A stretch of DNA of 64,000 nucleotides from Betaproteobacteria bacterium (GTDB lineage Bacteria; Pseudomonadota; Gammaproteobacteria; Burkholderiales; Rhodocyclaceae), in assembly GCA_009779265.1 (NCBI GenBank), contig WREP01000001.1, forward strand, positions 1-64,000. Reading direction: 5' to 3'. Below the pieces are notes generated by a model. That model saw only the letters and a list, made by a program, of their open reading frames with translations, was not told the origin of the DNA and did not search any database. Below, in pieces: positions 56,478 to 64,000 of this stretch. Both the position numbers and the translations under genes were made by a program. Within the stretch, counting starts at the first letter, position 1. Each line of letters starts with the position of its first letter.

Positions 56478-57931
56478 AAACACCCGCTATCCTTTTCGCC
56501 ACTTCGGAAATGGCGCCTTGGGTCAAAACCGGCGGCCTCGGCGATATCGCCGCTGCGTTGCCGGCGGCGCTGCGCCGCGCCGGCTACGACATTCGCGTGC
56601 TGCTACCGGCCTATCCGGCGCTGCGCCAGGCTTTCCCGGATGCCGAGCCGGTCGCCGAACTACCGGCGCTGGCCCCGGCGCTACCGCCCTCGCGCCTGTT
56701 GGCCGCCGAAACCGATGGTCTGCCCTTGCTGCTGCTCGACTGCCCGGCACTCTATGACCGCCCCGGCAATCCTTACCTTAGCGCCGAAGGCTTCGACTGG
56801 TCCGACAACGTCAGCCGCTTCGGCCTGCTCTCGCGGGTCGCCGCGCTACTCGGCCAGGACGCCTCGCCGCTCGCCTGGCGGCCCGACGTGGTGCACGCCA
56901 ACGACTGGCAAACGGCGCTGGCAGCGGCCTGGCTGCATTACGAGGGCGGCGCTGCCAGCGTCGTCACCGTGCACAACATCGCCTTCCAGGGCTGTTTCGA
57001 CAAAGTAATGCGCTCCGCCCTCGGCTTGCCGGAGGCTGCCTGGCGCTTCGACGGCGTCGAATACCACGGCCTGCTGTCCTTCCTCAAGGCCGGCCTGCAA
57101 TTGGCAACGCGCATTTCCACGGTCAGCCCGAGCTATGCCGAGGAAATCCAGGACGAGGCTTTCGGCTACGCCCTGGCGCCCCTGCTGCGCCACCGCCGCG
57201 AGGAATTGCACGGCATTCTCAACGGCATCGACGACGCCATCTGGAACCCCGCCGCCGACCCGGCGCTGGCCACCCCCTACGCGGCCAACCGGCTGGCCGC
57301 CAAGCGCGCCAACAAACGGGCCTTGCAACAGGAAATGGGCCTCGACGTGGCCGACGACCGGCCGCTGTTCGGCGTCGTCAGCCGCTTGACCGAGCAAAAA
57401 GGTCACGACCTCTTGCTCGCCGTCGGCGACGCCCTGCCGGAACTGCCCGCACAACTGGTCGTGCTCGGCAGTGGCGACGCGGCGCTGCAAGACGGCTTCC
57501 TGGCGCTGGCGGAAAAATGGCCGGGCCAGGTCGCGGTCAAACTCGGCTTCGACGAAGCCTTGGCGCACCGGATCGAGGCCGGCGCCGACTGCTTCGTCAT
57601 GCCGTCGCGTTTCGAGCCGTGCGGCCTGAACCAGTTGTACAGCCTGCGCTACGGCACGCCGCCGCTGGTCCAGGCCACCGGCGGTCTGGCCGATACCGTC
57701 GTCGATGTCAGCGAGGAAACGCTGGCGGACAAGACCGGCAACGGCTTCGTCATGCGCGACGGTAGCGCCGAAGCCCTGTTGCAGGCCATGCAGCGCGTCA
57801 GCGAAACCTGGCGCGACAAGCGGCTGTGGCAGCGCATCCAGCAGAACGGCATGCGCCGCGACTTTTCCTGGCGCCATGCCGCCGCCGACTACGGCCACCT
57901 TTACCGCGAGGCTGTTGCCGCCCGTCGCTGA
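56474..57931 (+). CDS. glgA: Glycogen synthase (ADP-glucose)
   Basis: 485 residues. It extends alpha-1,4 chains from ADP-glucose. Lys18 in WVKTGGLGDIAAALP is the K-x-G-G ADP-glucose motif. DVVHANDWQTAL, VHNIAFQG and SRLTEQKGHDLLL follow, with the C-terminal MPSRFEPCGLNQLYSLRYG nucleotide site. It is the last gene of the packed glgC-GH57-GH57-glgP-pgi-glgA run. All gaps in the run are under five bases or are overlaps, so one mRNA is expected. Confidence 0.97.
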   Translation: MKTPAILFATSEMAPWVKTGGLGDIAAALPAALRRAGYDIRVLLPAYPALRQAFPDAEPVAELPALAPALPPSRLLAAETDGLPLLLLDCPALYDRPGNPYLSAEGFDWSDNVSRFGLLSRVAALLGQDASPLAWRPDVVHANDWQTALAAAWLHYEGGAASVVTVHNIAFQGCFDKVMRSALGLPEAAWRFDGVEYHGLLSFLKAGLQLATRISTVSPSYAEEIQDEAFGYALAPLLRHRREELHGILNGIDDAIWNPAADPALATPYAANRLAAKRANKRALQQEMGLDVADDRPLFGVVSRLTEQKGHDLLLAVGDALPELPAQLVVLGSGDAALQDGFLALAEKWPGQVAVKLGFDEALAHRIEAGADCFVMPSRFEPCGLNQLYSLRYGTPPLVQATGGLADTVVDVSEETLADKTGNGFVMRDGSAEALLQAMQRVSETWRDKRLWQRIQQNGMRRDFSWRHAAADYGHLYREAVAARR

Positions 57932-57940
57932 AAGCCCAGC

Positions 57941-58432
57941 TTGTCCGAAATCGTCCTTATCGCCGCCGTCGCCCGCAACCGGGTGATCGGCCGCGACAAC
58001 CAATTGCTGTGGAACCTGCCCGAGGACATGGCGCACTTCAAGGCACTGACTCAGGGCCACACGGTCGTCATGGGACGCAAAACCTGGGAATCGCTGCCGC
58101 CGCGCTTCCGCCCGCTGCCCGGACGGCGCAACATCGTCGTCTCGCGGCAAACCGCTTACGCCGCGCCGGGCGCCGAACTGGCCGCCTCGCTGGAAGCCGC
58201 GCTGACGCTGGCGGCGGAGCAGGAAACCGTCTTTGTCATCGGCGGCGCCGACATCTACCGGCAGGCGCTGCCGCTCGCCGGGCGCCTGGAATTGACTGAA
58301 ATCGACCAGGAACCCGAGGGCGACGTCTGGTTCCCCGAATTGTCACCCGCCGATTGGCAGGAAACGGCCAGTCGTCCGCTGGCCGACGGGTCGGGCCGTT
58401 TCGTCAGCTATCAGCGCACGCAGTCGACGTAG
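57941..58432 (+). CDS. folA: Dihydrofolate reductase
   Basis: 163 residues. It regenerates THF after thymidylate synthesis. LIAAVARNRVIGRDNQL, Trp24 and Asp29 (LLWNLPEDMAHFK) form the folate site, and VVMGRKTWESLP and VFVIGGADIYRQAL the NADPH site. The start is a TTG at 57941, nine bases after glgA, so it is likely read from the glycogen operon. Its tail overlaps the convergent decarboxylase gene by 22 bases. Its partner thyA is 14 kb upstream. Confidence 0.95.
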   Translation: MSEIVLIAAVARNRVIGRDNQLLWNLPEDMAHFKALTQGHTVVMGRKTWESLPPRFRPLPGRRNIVVSRQTAYAAPGAELAASLEAALTLAAEQETVFVIGGADIYRQALPLAGRLELTEIDQEPEGDVWFPELSPADWQETASRPLADGSGRFVSYQRTQST

Positions 58433-60639
58433 TAATTGCCTTCGGCATCCTTGACCAGGCCGTGGATGTCGGTTTCGAAGCCGGGGAAGCGGGCATTGAA
58501 GGCGCGGGCGAATTTCAGGTAATTGCAGATCGTGGTATTGAAACGCTCGCCCGGAATCAGGAGCGGAATGCCCGGCGGATATGGGGTGAGCAGTACGGCG
58601 GTGACGCGCCCTTCGAGGGCGTCGACCGGCACCCGCTCGATCTCGCGGTGGGCCATCCTGGCGAAGGCGTCAGCCGGACGCATGGCCGGCACCATGTCCG
58701 ACAGGTACATCTCGGTGGTCAGGCGGGCCACGTCGTTTTCTTTGTACACGTCGTGAATCTGCGCGCACAGGTCGCGCAGGCCGACCCGCTCATAGCGCGG
58801 ATGCTTCTGCACAAACTCGGGAAGCACTTTCCACAACGGCTGGTTCTTGTCGTAATCGTCCTTGAACTGCTGGAGTTCGGTCACCATCGTGTTCCAGCGG
58901 CCCTTGGTGATGCCGATGGTGAACATGATGAAAAAGCTGTAGAGGCCGCACTTCTCGACAATGATGCCGTGCTCGGCCAGGTATTTGGTGACGATGGCCG
59001 CCGGAATGCCGATGTCGTCGGCAAAGTCGCCGCCGACGTCAAGCCCCGGGGTGATGATGGTGGCCTTGATCGGGTCGAGCATGTTGAAGCCGTCGGCCAG
59101 TTGGCCGAAGCCGTGCCAGCGGGCGCCCGGCTGGAGCATCCAGGCGTCGCGTTCCTCGATGCCCTCTTCGGACAGGTCGTCCGGCCCCCACACCTTGAAC
59201 CACCAATCGGCACCCCACTCTTCGTCGACCTTGCGCATGGCGCGGCGGAAATCGAGGGCCTCGGCGATGGATTCCTCGACCAGGGCCGTGCCGCCCGGCG
59301 CCTCCATCATCGCCGCCGCGACGTCGCACGAGGCGATGATGGAATATTGCGGCGAGGTCGAGGTATGCATCAGGTAGGCCTCGTTGAAGATGTCGCGGTC
59401 GAGCTGGTTGTTCTCGGCATCCTGAACCAGGATTTGCGACGCCTGGCTCAAGCCGGCCAGCAGCTTGTGCGTCGATTGCGTCGAAAACACCATCGACTCC
59501 TTGCAGCGCGGCCGGTCGGCGCCGATGGCGTGGTAGTCGCCGTAAAAGTCGTGGAAGGCGGCATGCGGCAGCCAGGCTTCGTCGAAGTGCAGGGTGTCGA
59601 TGCGGCCGTCCAGTTCCGCCTTGATGTCCTCGACGTTGTACAGGATGCCGTCGTAGGTCGACTGGGTGATAGTGAGCACGCGCGGCTTGGCGCTCTTGTC
59701 GACGACAAAGGGATTGGCGGCGATCTTCTTCTGGATGCTGGCCCAGGAAAACTCGCTTTTCGGGATCGGGCCGATGATGCCGTAGTTGTTGCGGGTCGGC
59801 ATCAAGAACACCGGGATCGCGCCGGTCATCATGATGGCGTGCAGGATGGACTTGTGGCAGTTGCGGTCGACGACGACGATGTCGCCCGGGGCGACGGTCG
59901 AGTGCCAGACGATCTTGTTCGAGGTCGAGGTGCCGTTGGTGACGAAATACAGGTGGTCGGCATTGAAAATGCGCGCCGCATTGCGCTCGGAGGCGGCGAC
60001 CGGGCCGGTATGATCGAGCAGTTGACCGAGTTCCTCGACGGCATTGCAGACATCGGCGCGCAGCATGTTCTCGCCGAAAAATTGATGGAACATCTGGCCG
60101 ACCGGCGACTTGAGGAAGGCGACGCCGCCCGAGTGGCCAGGACAGTGCCAGGAGTAGGAGCCGTCGGCGGCGTAGTGGGTCAGCGCGCGGAAGAAGGGCG
60201 GCGGCAGCGAATCAATGTAGGCCCTGGCCTCGCGCTTGATGCTGCGGGCAATGAATTCCGGCGTGTCTTCGTGCATGTGGATGAAGCCGTGCAACTCGCG
60301 CAGGATGTCGTTCGGGATATGGCGGCTGGTGCGCGTTTCGCCGTGCAGGAAGATCGGTATCTCGGCGTTCTTGTGGCGAATCTCGCTGACGAAGGCGCGC
60401 AATTCGGCCAGGGTTTCTTCCGGTTCCAGGGCCAGTTCCTCGTCGTCGATGGACAGGATGAAGGCGGAAGCCCGGCTCTGCTGCTGGGCGAAAGAGCTCA
60501 GGTCGCCGTAACTGGTGACACCGACCACCTCCATGCCCGTTTTCTCGATGGCCGCAGCCAGCGCACGGATGCCAAGGCCGGAAGCGTTCTCCGAGCGGAA
60601 GTCCTCGTCGATGATGATGATGGGGAAATGAAAACGCAT
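58411..60639 (-). CDS. Arginine/lysine/ornithine decarboxylase (PLP fold I)
   Basis: 742 residues. The N-terminal response-regulator-like wing domain (MRFHFPIIIIDEDF to about 130) is followed by the aspartate-aminotransferase-type core. PLP Lys392 lies in QSTHKLLAGLSQ, with FDEAWLPHAAF upstream (Asp and His of the cofactor site) and HCPGHSGGVAFLKSPVG at the substrate entrance. The size and domain plan fit the inducible decarboxylases; arginine, lysine or ornithine cannot be separated here. It stands alone. A partial copy of its first 90 coding bases and leader lies upstream at 61307-61436. Confidence 0.93.
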   Translation of the reverse strand: MRFHFPIIIIDEDFRSENASGLGIRALAAAIEKTGMEVVGVTSYGDLSSFAQQQSRASAFILSIDDEELALEPEETLAELRAFVSEIRHKNAEIPIFLHGETRTSRHIPNDILRELHGFIHMHEDTPEFIARSIKREARAYIDSLPPPFFRALTHYAADGSYSWHCPGHSGGVAFLKSPVGQMFHQFFGENMLRADVCNAVEELGQLLDHTGPVAASERNAARIFNADHLYFVTNGTSTSNKIVWHSTVAPGDIVVVDRNCHKSILHAIMMTGAIPVFLMPTRNNYGIIGPIPKSEFSWASIQKKIAANPFVVDKSAKPRVLTITQSTYDGILYNVEDIKAELDGRIDTLHFDEAWLPHAAFHDFYGDYHAIGADRPRCKESMVFSTQSTHKLLAGLSQASQILVQDAENNQLDRDIFNEAYLMHTSTSPQYSIIASCDVAAAMMEAPGGTALVEESIAEALDFRRAMRKVDEEWGADWWFKVWGPDDLSEEGIEERDAWMLQPGARWHGFGQLADGFNMLDPIKATIITPGLDVGGDFADDIGIPAAIVTKYLAEHGIIVEKCGLYSFFIMFTIGITKGRWNTMVTELQQFKDDYDKNQPLWKVLPEFVQKHPRYERVGLRDLCAQIHDVYKENDVARLTTEMYLSDMVPAMRPADAFARMAHREIERVPVDALEGRVTAVLLTPYPPGIPLLIPGERFNTTICNYLKFARAFNARFPGFETDIHGLVKDAEGNYYVDCVR

Positions 60640-60708
60640 TGCGGATCCTTCAAATGAGGCTATTTGGAACTCAGGGGGCGGCGGGAATTCTGTTTGTCCA
60701 TGCGGGTG

Positions 60709-61302
60709 CTATCTCACCTCTCCCATGCTTTCGACACGAGTAATGCTGCCGTCGATCAGTGTCTTGCCTCCCCTGGAGATAATTCGTATCGTTTCTCTCG
60801 ATTTCGTTAATAGCTCTTTCCCTCCAGAAGGCTTTCCTCTTTCGGTTGTCCGGCAAACAAAAACAAGCTCTTTCTTCCCTGCCGCAGAGCCTTGGTGAGT
60901 GCAGGAATGTTCCACATGATATCTTTCGAATGCGCGGATTTCACTCAGCAGCGCGGCAAGGCCGTTCGCGTCAATTACGACCGCCTCCCCTGTCGGAAAG
61001 TAAACTTCCCCTTTGAAGGTATCGGAAACGAAACGCATCGCAGCGGCTGGATCCTTCGCATTCATTGCCTCAGTGTAACGGCGGATTGTTTCCAGCGCGT
61101 TTTCCAGCGAGGGCGCGTCAGCCTGAGCCGAATCTTTATCAGACTTGCCGGGTGAAACAGGGCTTTCCGAAATTATCGGGCAAGGCGTATCCTGAAATGA
61201 TTTTCTGCCATCCTTGCCAATACAGGTGTATCCCCAAGCGTTTACCGAAAAAACCAGCCCCGCCGCCAAGCAGACAATCCCTGCCATATGGTTTATTTTC
61301 AT
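60709..61302 (-). CDS. Secreted DUF4124-like protein with NTF2-like domain
   Basis: 197 residues from ATG 61302. A signal peptide (MKINHMAGIVCLAAGLVFSV, cleavage after NAWG) leads into YTCIGKDGRKSFQDTPCP, the DUF4124-style cysteine motif. A helix-sheet domain follows (ALETIRRYTEAMNAKDPAAA ... VEHSCTHQG) resembling NTF2/SnoaL-like folds. The function is unknown, probably periplasmic. The frame remains open to an ATG at 61395; those 31 residues are a copy of the decarboxylase N-terminus. The actual translation start is therefore ambiguous: either a native start at 61302 or a hybrid that would hide the signal peptide. Confidence 0.65.
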   Translation of the reverse strand: MKINHMAGIVCLAAGLVFSVNAWGYTCIGKDGRKSFQDTPCPIISESPVSPGKSDKDSAQADAPSLENALETIRRYTEAMNAKDPAAAMRFVSDTFKGEVYFPTGEAVVIDANGLAALLSEIRAFERYHVEHSCTHQGSAAGKKELVFVCRTTERGKPSGGKELLTKSRETIRIISRGGKTLIDGSITRVESMGEVR

Positions 61303-61306
61303 CACA

Positions 61307-61436
61307 ATAGCCCCGGTCAGGGCGCGGATGCCGAGACCGGAAGAATTCTCCGAACGAAAATCCTCGTCGAGGATGATGGGAAAGTAAAAACGCATGGCGG
61401 TTCCTTCAAATGGGGCTAAGGGGCACTCAGGGGCGG
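61307..61436 (-). repeat. Partial duplicate of the decarboxylase leader and 5' coding region
   Basis: These 130 bases align with 60549-60681 at roughly four fifths identity. They include the leader CCTTCAAATG and the codons for MRFYFPIILDEDFRSENSSG and LGIRAL (against MRFHFPIIIIDEDFRSENAS in the full gene). The copy ends just before the ATG of the secreted protein gene. Confidence 0.85.
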
Positions 61437-62048
61437 GCGCGCCCCAATCTCATTGCCATATTCTTGCTTCTTGCCGGGTTTTTCCTGGCTGGTAATGAAA
61501 CCAATTGGCCGTTTTGCTGTTTCGGGCGGCGCCATGAGTTGGCGAATGGTTTCAAGAACCTGTTTCAACTGCGTCCGCGTATTTTGTGCAAGGGCGTTGT
61601 GTTGCAAGGCGAGTGATTCAGTTTTCTCCTCCAGGTCGTCGAGCCGCTTGGCCAGATCCTGATGGGTGGCGGCCAATTCGCGCAAACGCACGAAAGCGCG
61701 AACGACATAAACCGAAACCTCGACAGCGCGCGGACTGTTCAGCACCATGGCGGCCATGACCGCGCCGTGTTCGGTGAAGGCATATGGCATGTACTTGCGA
61801 TGCTGTCCACGGCCGGTCTTTAAGGTCGCATTTTGCGACCTTAAAGCGACGTACTCCACGGCGTCGAGCTGAAACATGAAGTCATCAGGAAAGCGCGCGC
61901 CGTTGCGCCGCACCTGCTCATTGAGCCGTTTGGTTTCGACGCCGTAAAGCCGGGCGAGATCGCTATCGAGCAGGATGCGTTGGTTACGCACGCTGGCGAT
62001 GGAAAGCGCAATGCTTTCGACAGCGGCGGGAAGGACATCCTTATCCAT
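61416..62048 (-). CDS. ORF6N (KilA-N-like) domain protein
   Basis: 210 residues. RNQRILLDSDLARLYGVETK plus RLNEQVRRNGARFPDDFMFQ is the ORF6N DNA-binding domain typical of phage antirepressors and related bacterial proteins. The second part (KYMPYAFTEHGAVMAAMVLN) also matches the family. A coiled coil follows (LAKRLDDLEEKTESLALQHN). Chromosomal copies often come from phage or mobile islands. ATG 62048 starts the conserved part; upstream codons overlap dcd. It lies 23 bases after dcd, but the function is unlikely to be linked. Confidence 0.88.
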   Translation of the reverse strand: MDKDVLPAAVESIALSIASVRNQRILLDSDLARLYGVETKRLNEQVRRNGARFPDDFMFQLDAVEYVALRSQNATLKTGRGQHRKYMPYAFTEHGAVMAAMVLNSPRAVEVSVYVVRAFVRLRELAATHQDLAKRLDDLEEKTESLALQHNALAQNTRTQLKQVLETIRQLMAPPETAKRPIGFITSQEKPGKKQEYGNEIGARPPLSAP

Positions 62049-62071
62049 CACCCATTCACTTTTTGGCAGAA

Positions 62072-62638
62072 TCAGATCTTCGGCAGCGTCACCCCGATCT
62101 GCCCCTGGTATTTGCCGCCGCGGTCCTTGTACGAAGTTTCGCAGATTTCGTCGGATTCGAAGAACAAGACCTGGGCGCAACCCTCGCCAGCGTAGATTTT
62201 GGCCGGCAGCGGCGTCGTGTTGGAAAATTCCAGCGTCACATAGCCTTCCCATTCCGGCTCGAAGGGGGTGACGTTGACGATGATGCCGCAGCGGGCATAG
62301 GTCGATTTGCCGAGGCAGACGGTCAGCACCGAGCGCGGAATGCGGAAATACTCGACGGTGCGGGCGAGCGCGAAGGAATTGGGCGGAATGATGCAGACAT
62401 CGGCCTCGACCTCGACGAAGGATTTCGGATCGAAGGCCTTGGGATCAACCACGGTCGAGTTGATGTTGGTGAACACCTTGAACTCGCGCGCGCAGCGGAT
62501 GTCGTAGCCGTAGCTCGACGTGCCGTAGGAGACGATCTTGCGGCCATCGACCTCGCGCACCAGTTCCGGCGAGAACGGCTCGATCATGCCATGCTCCGCC
62601 GCCATGCGGCGTATCCACTTGTCCGATTTGATGGCCAT
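62072..62638 (-). CDS. dcd: dCTP deaminase
   Basis: 188 residues, full length. It converts dCTP to dUTP, the precursor of dUMP used by Thy[59 protein letters not shown] (active-site Ser/Arg and Glu region) and [15 protein letters not shown] are present. ATG 62638 begins [13 protein letters not shown]; the open frame to 62794 lies over the metX promoter. Confidence 0.97.
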   Translation of the reverse strand: MAIKSDKWIRRMAAEHGMIEPFSPELVREVDGRKIVSYGTSSYGYDIRCAREFKVFTNINSTVVDPKAFDPKSFVEVEADVCIIPPNSFALARTVEYFRIPRSVLTVCLGKSTYARCGIIVNVTPFEPEWEGYVTLEFSNTTPLPAKIYAGEGCAQVLFFESDEICETSYKDRGGKYQGQIGVTLPKI

Positions 62639-62762
62639 GTGCAGGCTTTCGTGCGGAAAAAGCGGAATTTTACCCGAAGCTGGACCACTATCCGGTTCAA
62701 TTGCATGAACAAACGCATACCGGGCGGCGCGATCGGTAGCGGCGACGGCGACGTGGCGCGCA

Positions 62763-62791
62763 TTGACTTTTGCCATCCCCGCCGGTATCGT
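62763..62791 (+). promoter_or_regulatory. metX promoter
   Basis: TTGACT (62763-62768), 17-base spacer, TATCGT (62786-62791). A start near 62798 would place the riboswitch about 20 bases into the leader. Confidence 0.65.
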
Positions 62792-62816
62792 CACCTGTTG
62801 CTGGCGTTTCGCTGGC

Positions 62817-62868
62817 CGCGCCGATTTGACTCTGCTTGCGGGCGCGCGACAAATGCCGCTAAAACGGG
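62817..62868 (+). promoter_or_regulatory. SAM-II (SAM-alpha) riboswitch
   Basis: The compact SAM-II pattern is visible: P1 arms CGCGC (62817-62821) and GCGCG (62842-62846), the loop CGATTTGA directly after the first arm, then CGACAAATG and GCTAAAACGGG after the second arm. This matches the known metX/metA-leader consensus (GAUUUAA, GAUAAAUG, GCUAAA.GGG) at the right spacing. SAM binding closes an H-type pseudoknot and lowers expression of methionine genes. Its position 54 bases before metX fits. Confidence 0.88.
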
Positions 62869-62873
62869 AACCG

Positions 62874-62907
62874 CCCAGTTCGCGTTTTCGGCCAACTGGG
62901 TTTTTTT
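62874..62907 (+). terminator. Intrinsic terminator in the metX leader
   Basis: CCCAGTT (62874-62880) pairs with AACTGGG (62894-62900), followed by seven T. It lies five bases after the riboswitch core and 15 bases before the metX ATG, so it is probably a riboswitch-controlled attenuator. Confidence 0.85.
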
Positions 62908-62922
62908 GTTTTCGGGAATCGC

Positions 62923-64000
62923 ATGTCAGGACAATCCGTCGGCGTCGTCCATTCGCAGCGCGCCCATTTCGCGCAACCGCTGCTCTTGCACAGCGGCGGC
63001 GTGGTGCCGGCCTACGATCTGGTCTATGAGACCTACGGCACGCTCAATGCCGCCAAGTCGAACGCCATTCTCGTCTGCCACGCCCTTTCCGGGCATCACC
63101 ATGTTGCCGGCCATTATGCCGAGCAGCCGGAGAATGTCGGCTGGTGGGACAACATCGTCGGTCCCGGGCGGCCACTCGATACCGACCGCTTTTTCGTCGT
63201 CGGCGTCAACAATCTCGGCGGCTGTCACGGCTCGACCGGGCCGTCGAGCCTCAATCCGGCCACCGGCAAGCCGTGGGGCGCCGATTTTCCCATCGTCGCC
63301 GTCAGCGACTGGGTGCATGCCCAAGCGCGCCTGGCCGACCTACTTGGTATCGACAGTTGGGCCGCCGTCATCGGCGGCAGCCTGGGCGGCATGCAGGCGC
63401 TGCACTGGAGCATCTCCTACCCGGAGCGCATCCGCAACGCCATCGTCATCGCCGCCGCGCCGAAGCTGTCGGCGCAGAATATCGCTTTCAACGATGTCGC
63501 CCGTCAGGCCATCCTGACCGACCCGGATTTCCACGGCGGCCATTACTACGAGCACCATACCCGGCCGACGCGCGGCCTGCGTCTGGCGCGCATGCTCGGC
63601 CACATCACCTATCTGTCCGACGACCAGATGGATGGAAAGTTTGGCCGCGAGTTGCGCAACGGCTCGTTCTCTTTCGATTTCGATGTCGAGTTCGAGGTCG
63701 AGTCCTACCTGCGCTATCAGGGCGACAAATTCGCCGGTTATTTCGACGCCAATACCTATCTGCTGATGACCAAGGCGCTCGATTATTTCGATCCGGCGCA
63801 CGAAAACGACGGCAATCTGACGGCGACCCTGGCATGCAGCCGGGCCAATTTCCTGATCATCTCCTTCACCACCGACTGGCGCTTCACGTCGGCCCGTTCC
63901 AAGGAAATCGTCGCGGCGTTGCTGGCCAATGGCCGCGATGTCACCTACGCCGAAATCGACCTCAATTTCGGCCACGATTCCTTTTTGATGCAGGACGCCC
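62923..64000 (+). CDS. metX: Homoserine O-acyltransferase MetX (cut by window edge)
   Basis: 359 residues visible, C-terminus outside the window. An alpha/beta-hydrolase-fold enzyme that acylates homoserine for methionine synthesis. The acyl donor (acetyl- or succinyl-CoA) cannot be decided here; many betaproteobacterial MetX use succinyl-CoA. Ser153 in [15 protein letters not shown] is the nucleophile, and [17 protein letters not shown] and [15 protein letters not shown] are conserved. The Asp (in [12 protein letters not shown]) is visible and the catalytic His lies past the edge. ATG 62923 has a GGGAA site. Control by the upstream riboswitch and terminator is expected. Confidence 0.96.
   Translation, partial: MSGQSVGVVHSQRAHFAQPLLLHSGGVVPAYDLVYETYGTLNAAKSNAILVCHALSGHHHVAGHYAEQPENVGWWDNIVGPGRPLDTDRFFVVGVNNLGGCHGSTGPSSLNPATGKPWGADFPIVAVSDWVHAQARLADLLGIDSWAAVIGGSLGGMQALHWSISYPERIRNAIVIAAAPKLSAQNIAFNDVARQAILTDPDFHGGHYYEHHTRPTRGLRLARMLGHITYLSDDQMDGKFGRELRNGSFSFDFDVEFEVESYLRYQGDKFAGYFDANTYLLMTKALDYFDPAHENDGNLTATLACSRANFLIISFTTDWRFTSARSKEIVAALLANGRDVTYAEIDLNFGHDSFLMQDA

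Noticed and set aside
58354-60657. 767-codon open frame on the plus strand
   Set aside because: It is entirely antisense to the decarboxylase gene; it has a repetitive Asp/Val/Gly composition and no motif.
62639-62794. 52-residue N-terminal extension of Dcd
   Set aside because: It lies over the metX promoter region. Dcd enzymes start at MAIKSDKW.

Overview
The window reads as a high-GC betaproteobacterial chromosome, most plausibly a member of the Rhodocyclales. This assignment is inferred from gene order and protein style, not from a marker search. The supporting neighbourhoods are: miaB-phoH-ybeY-corC-lnt; rpsU-yqeY-dnaG-rpoD divergent from tsaD; glyA-nrdR-ribD; pmbA divergent from darP-mog; and a metX gene preceded by a SAM-II-type riboswitch.

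Layout. 1-1717: the N-terminal end of a very large surface or adhesin-type protein that runs off the left edge. 2086-7057: an accessory, conflict-gene-rich stretch holding an AbiE-type toxin-antitoxin pair, a frameshifted small gene, a TOTE-type primase-helicase and a ParDE-like pair. It stops next to a tRNA with a CAU anticodon at 7360-7436. 7551-13272: the miaB-to-lnt housekeeping operon, interrupted between corC and lnt by a 680-base cluster of palindromic repeats. 13250-16787: three cell-envelope genes (papain-like amidase, lytic transglycosylase, unknown). 17138-18898: a mazEF pair followed by an extended HigA-like protein and a frameshifted histidine phosphatase. 19132-23346: a three-gene envelope cassette (OmpA-type lipoprotein, four-helix membrane protein with a C-terminal excisionase-type HTH, secreted VWA-like protein) that I cannot match to a described system. 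23774-28680: a second CAU tRNA, rpoD, dnaG, yqeY and rpsU.

28821-43770 is mostly housekeeping: tsaD, yebC, yjgR, moeB, ribD-nrdR-glyA, a phosphoglycerate mutase-like gene, a Dps-like gene, pmbA, darP, mog, a conserved unknown, and thyA. 43771-57931 is an almost complete glycogen and maltodextrin module: glk, glgB, glgC, two GH57 enzymes, glgP, pgi and glgA, with a vapBC pair near its left end. It lies between thyA and folA, so the folate/thymidylate pair is split by about 14 kb. The enzymes cover glucose entry (Glk), hexose-phosphate exchange (Pgi), ADP-glucose synthesis (GlgC), chain growth and branching (GlgA, GlgB), phosphorolysis (GlgP) and chain rearrangement or debranching (GH57 pair). 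This would fit a lifestyle that relies on glycogen cycling. 58411-62638 holds an arginine/lysine-type decarboxylase, a secreted protein sitting behind a partial duplicate of the decarboxylase 5' end, an ORF6N protein and dcd. The right edge cuts metX.

Repeats recur: three inverted-repeat elements of one family (20015, 29881, 32416), a related design at 11243, and two copies of a roughly 170-base composite repeat (11645 and 27742). All lie in intergenic gaps. I see no CRISPR array, rRNA, transposase or integrase.
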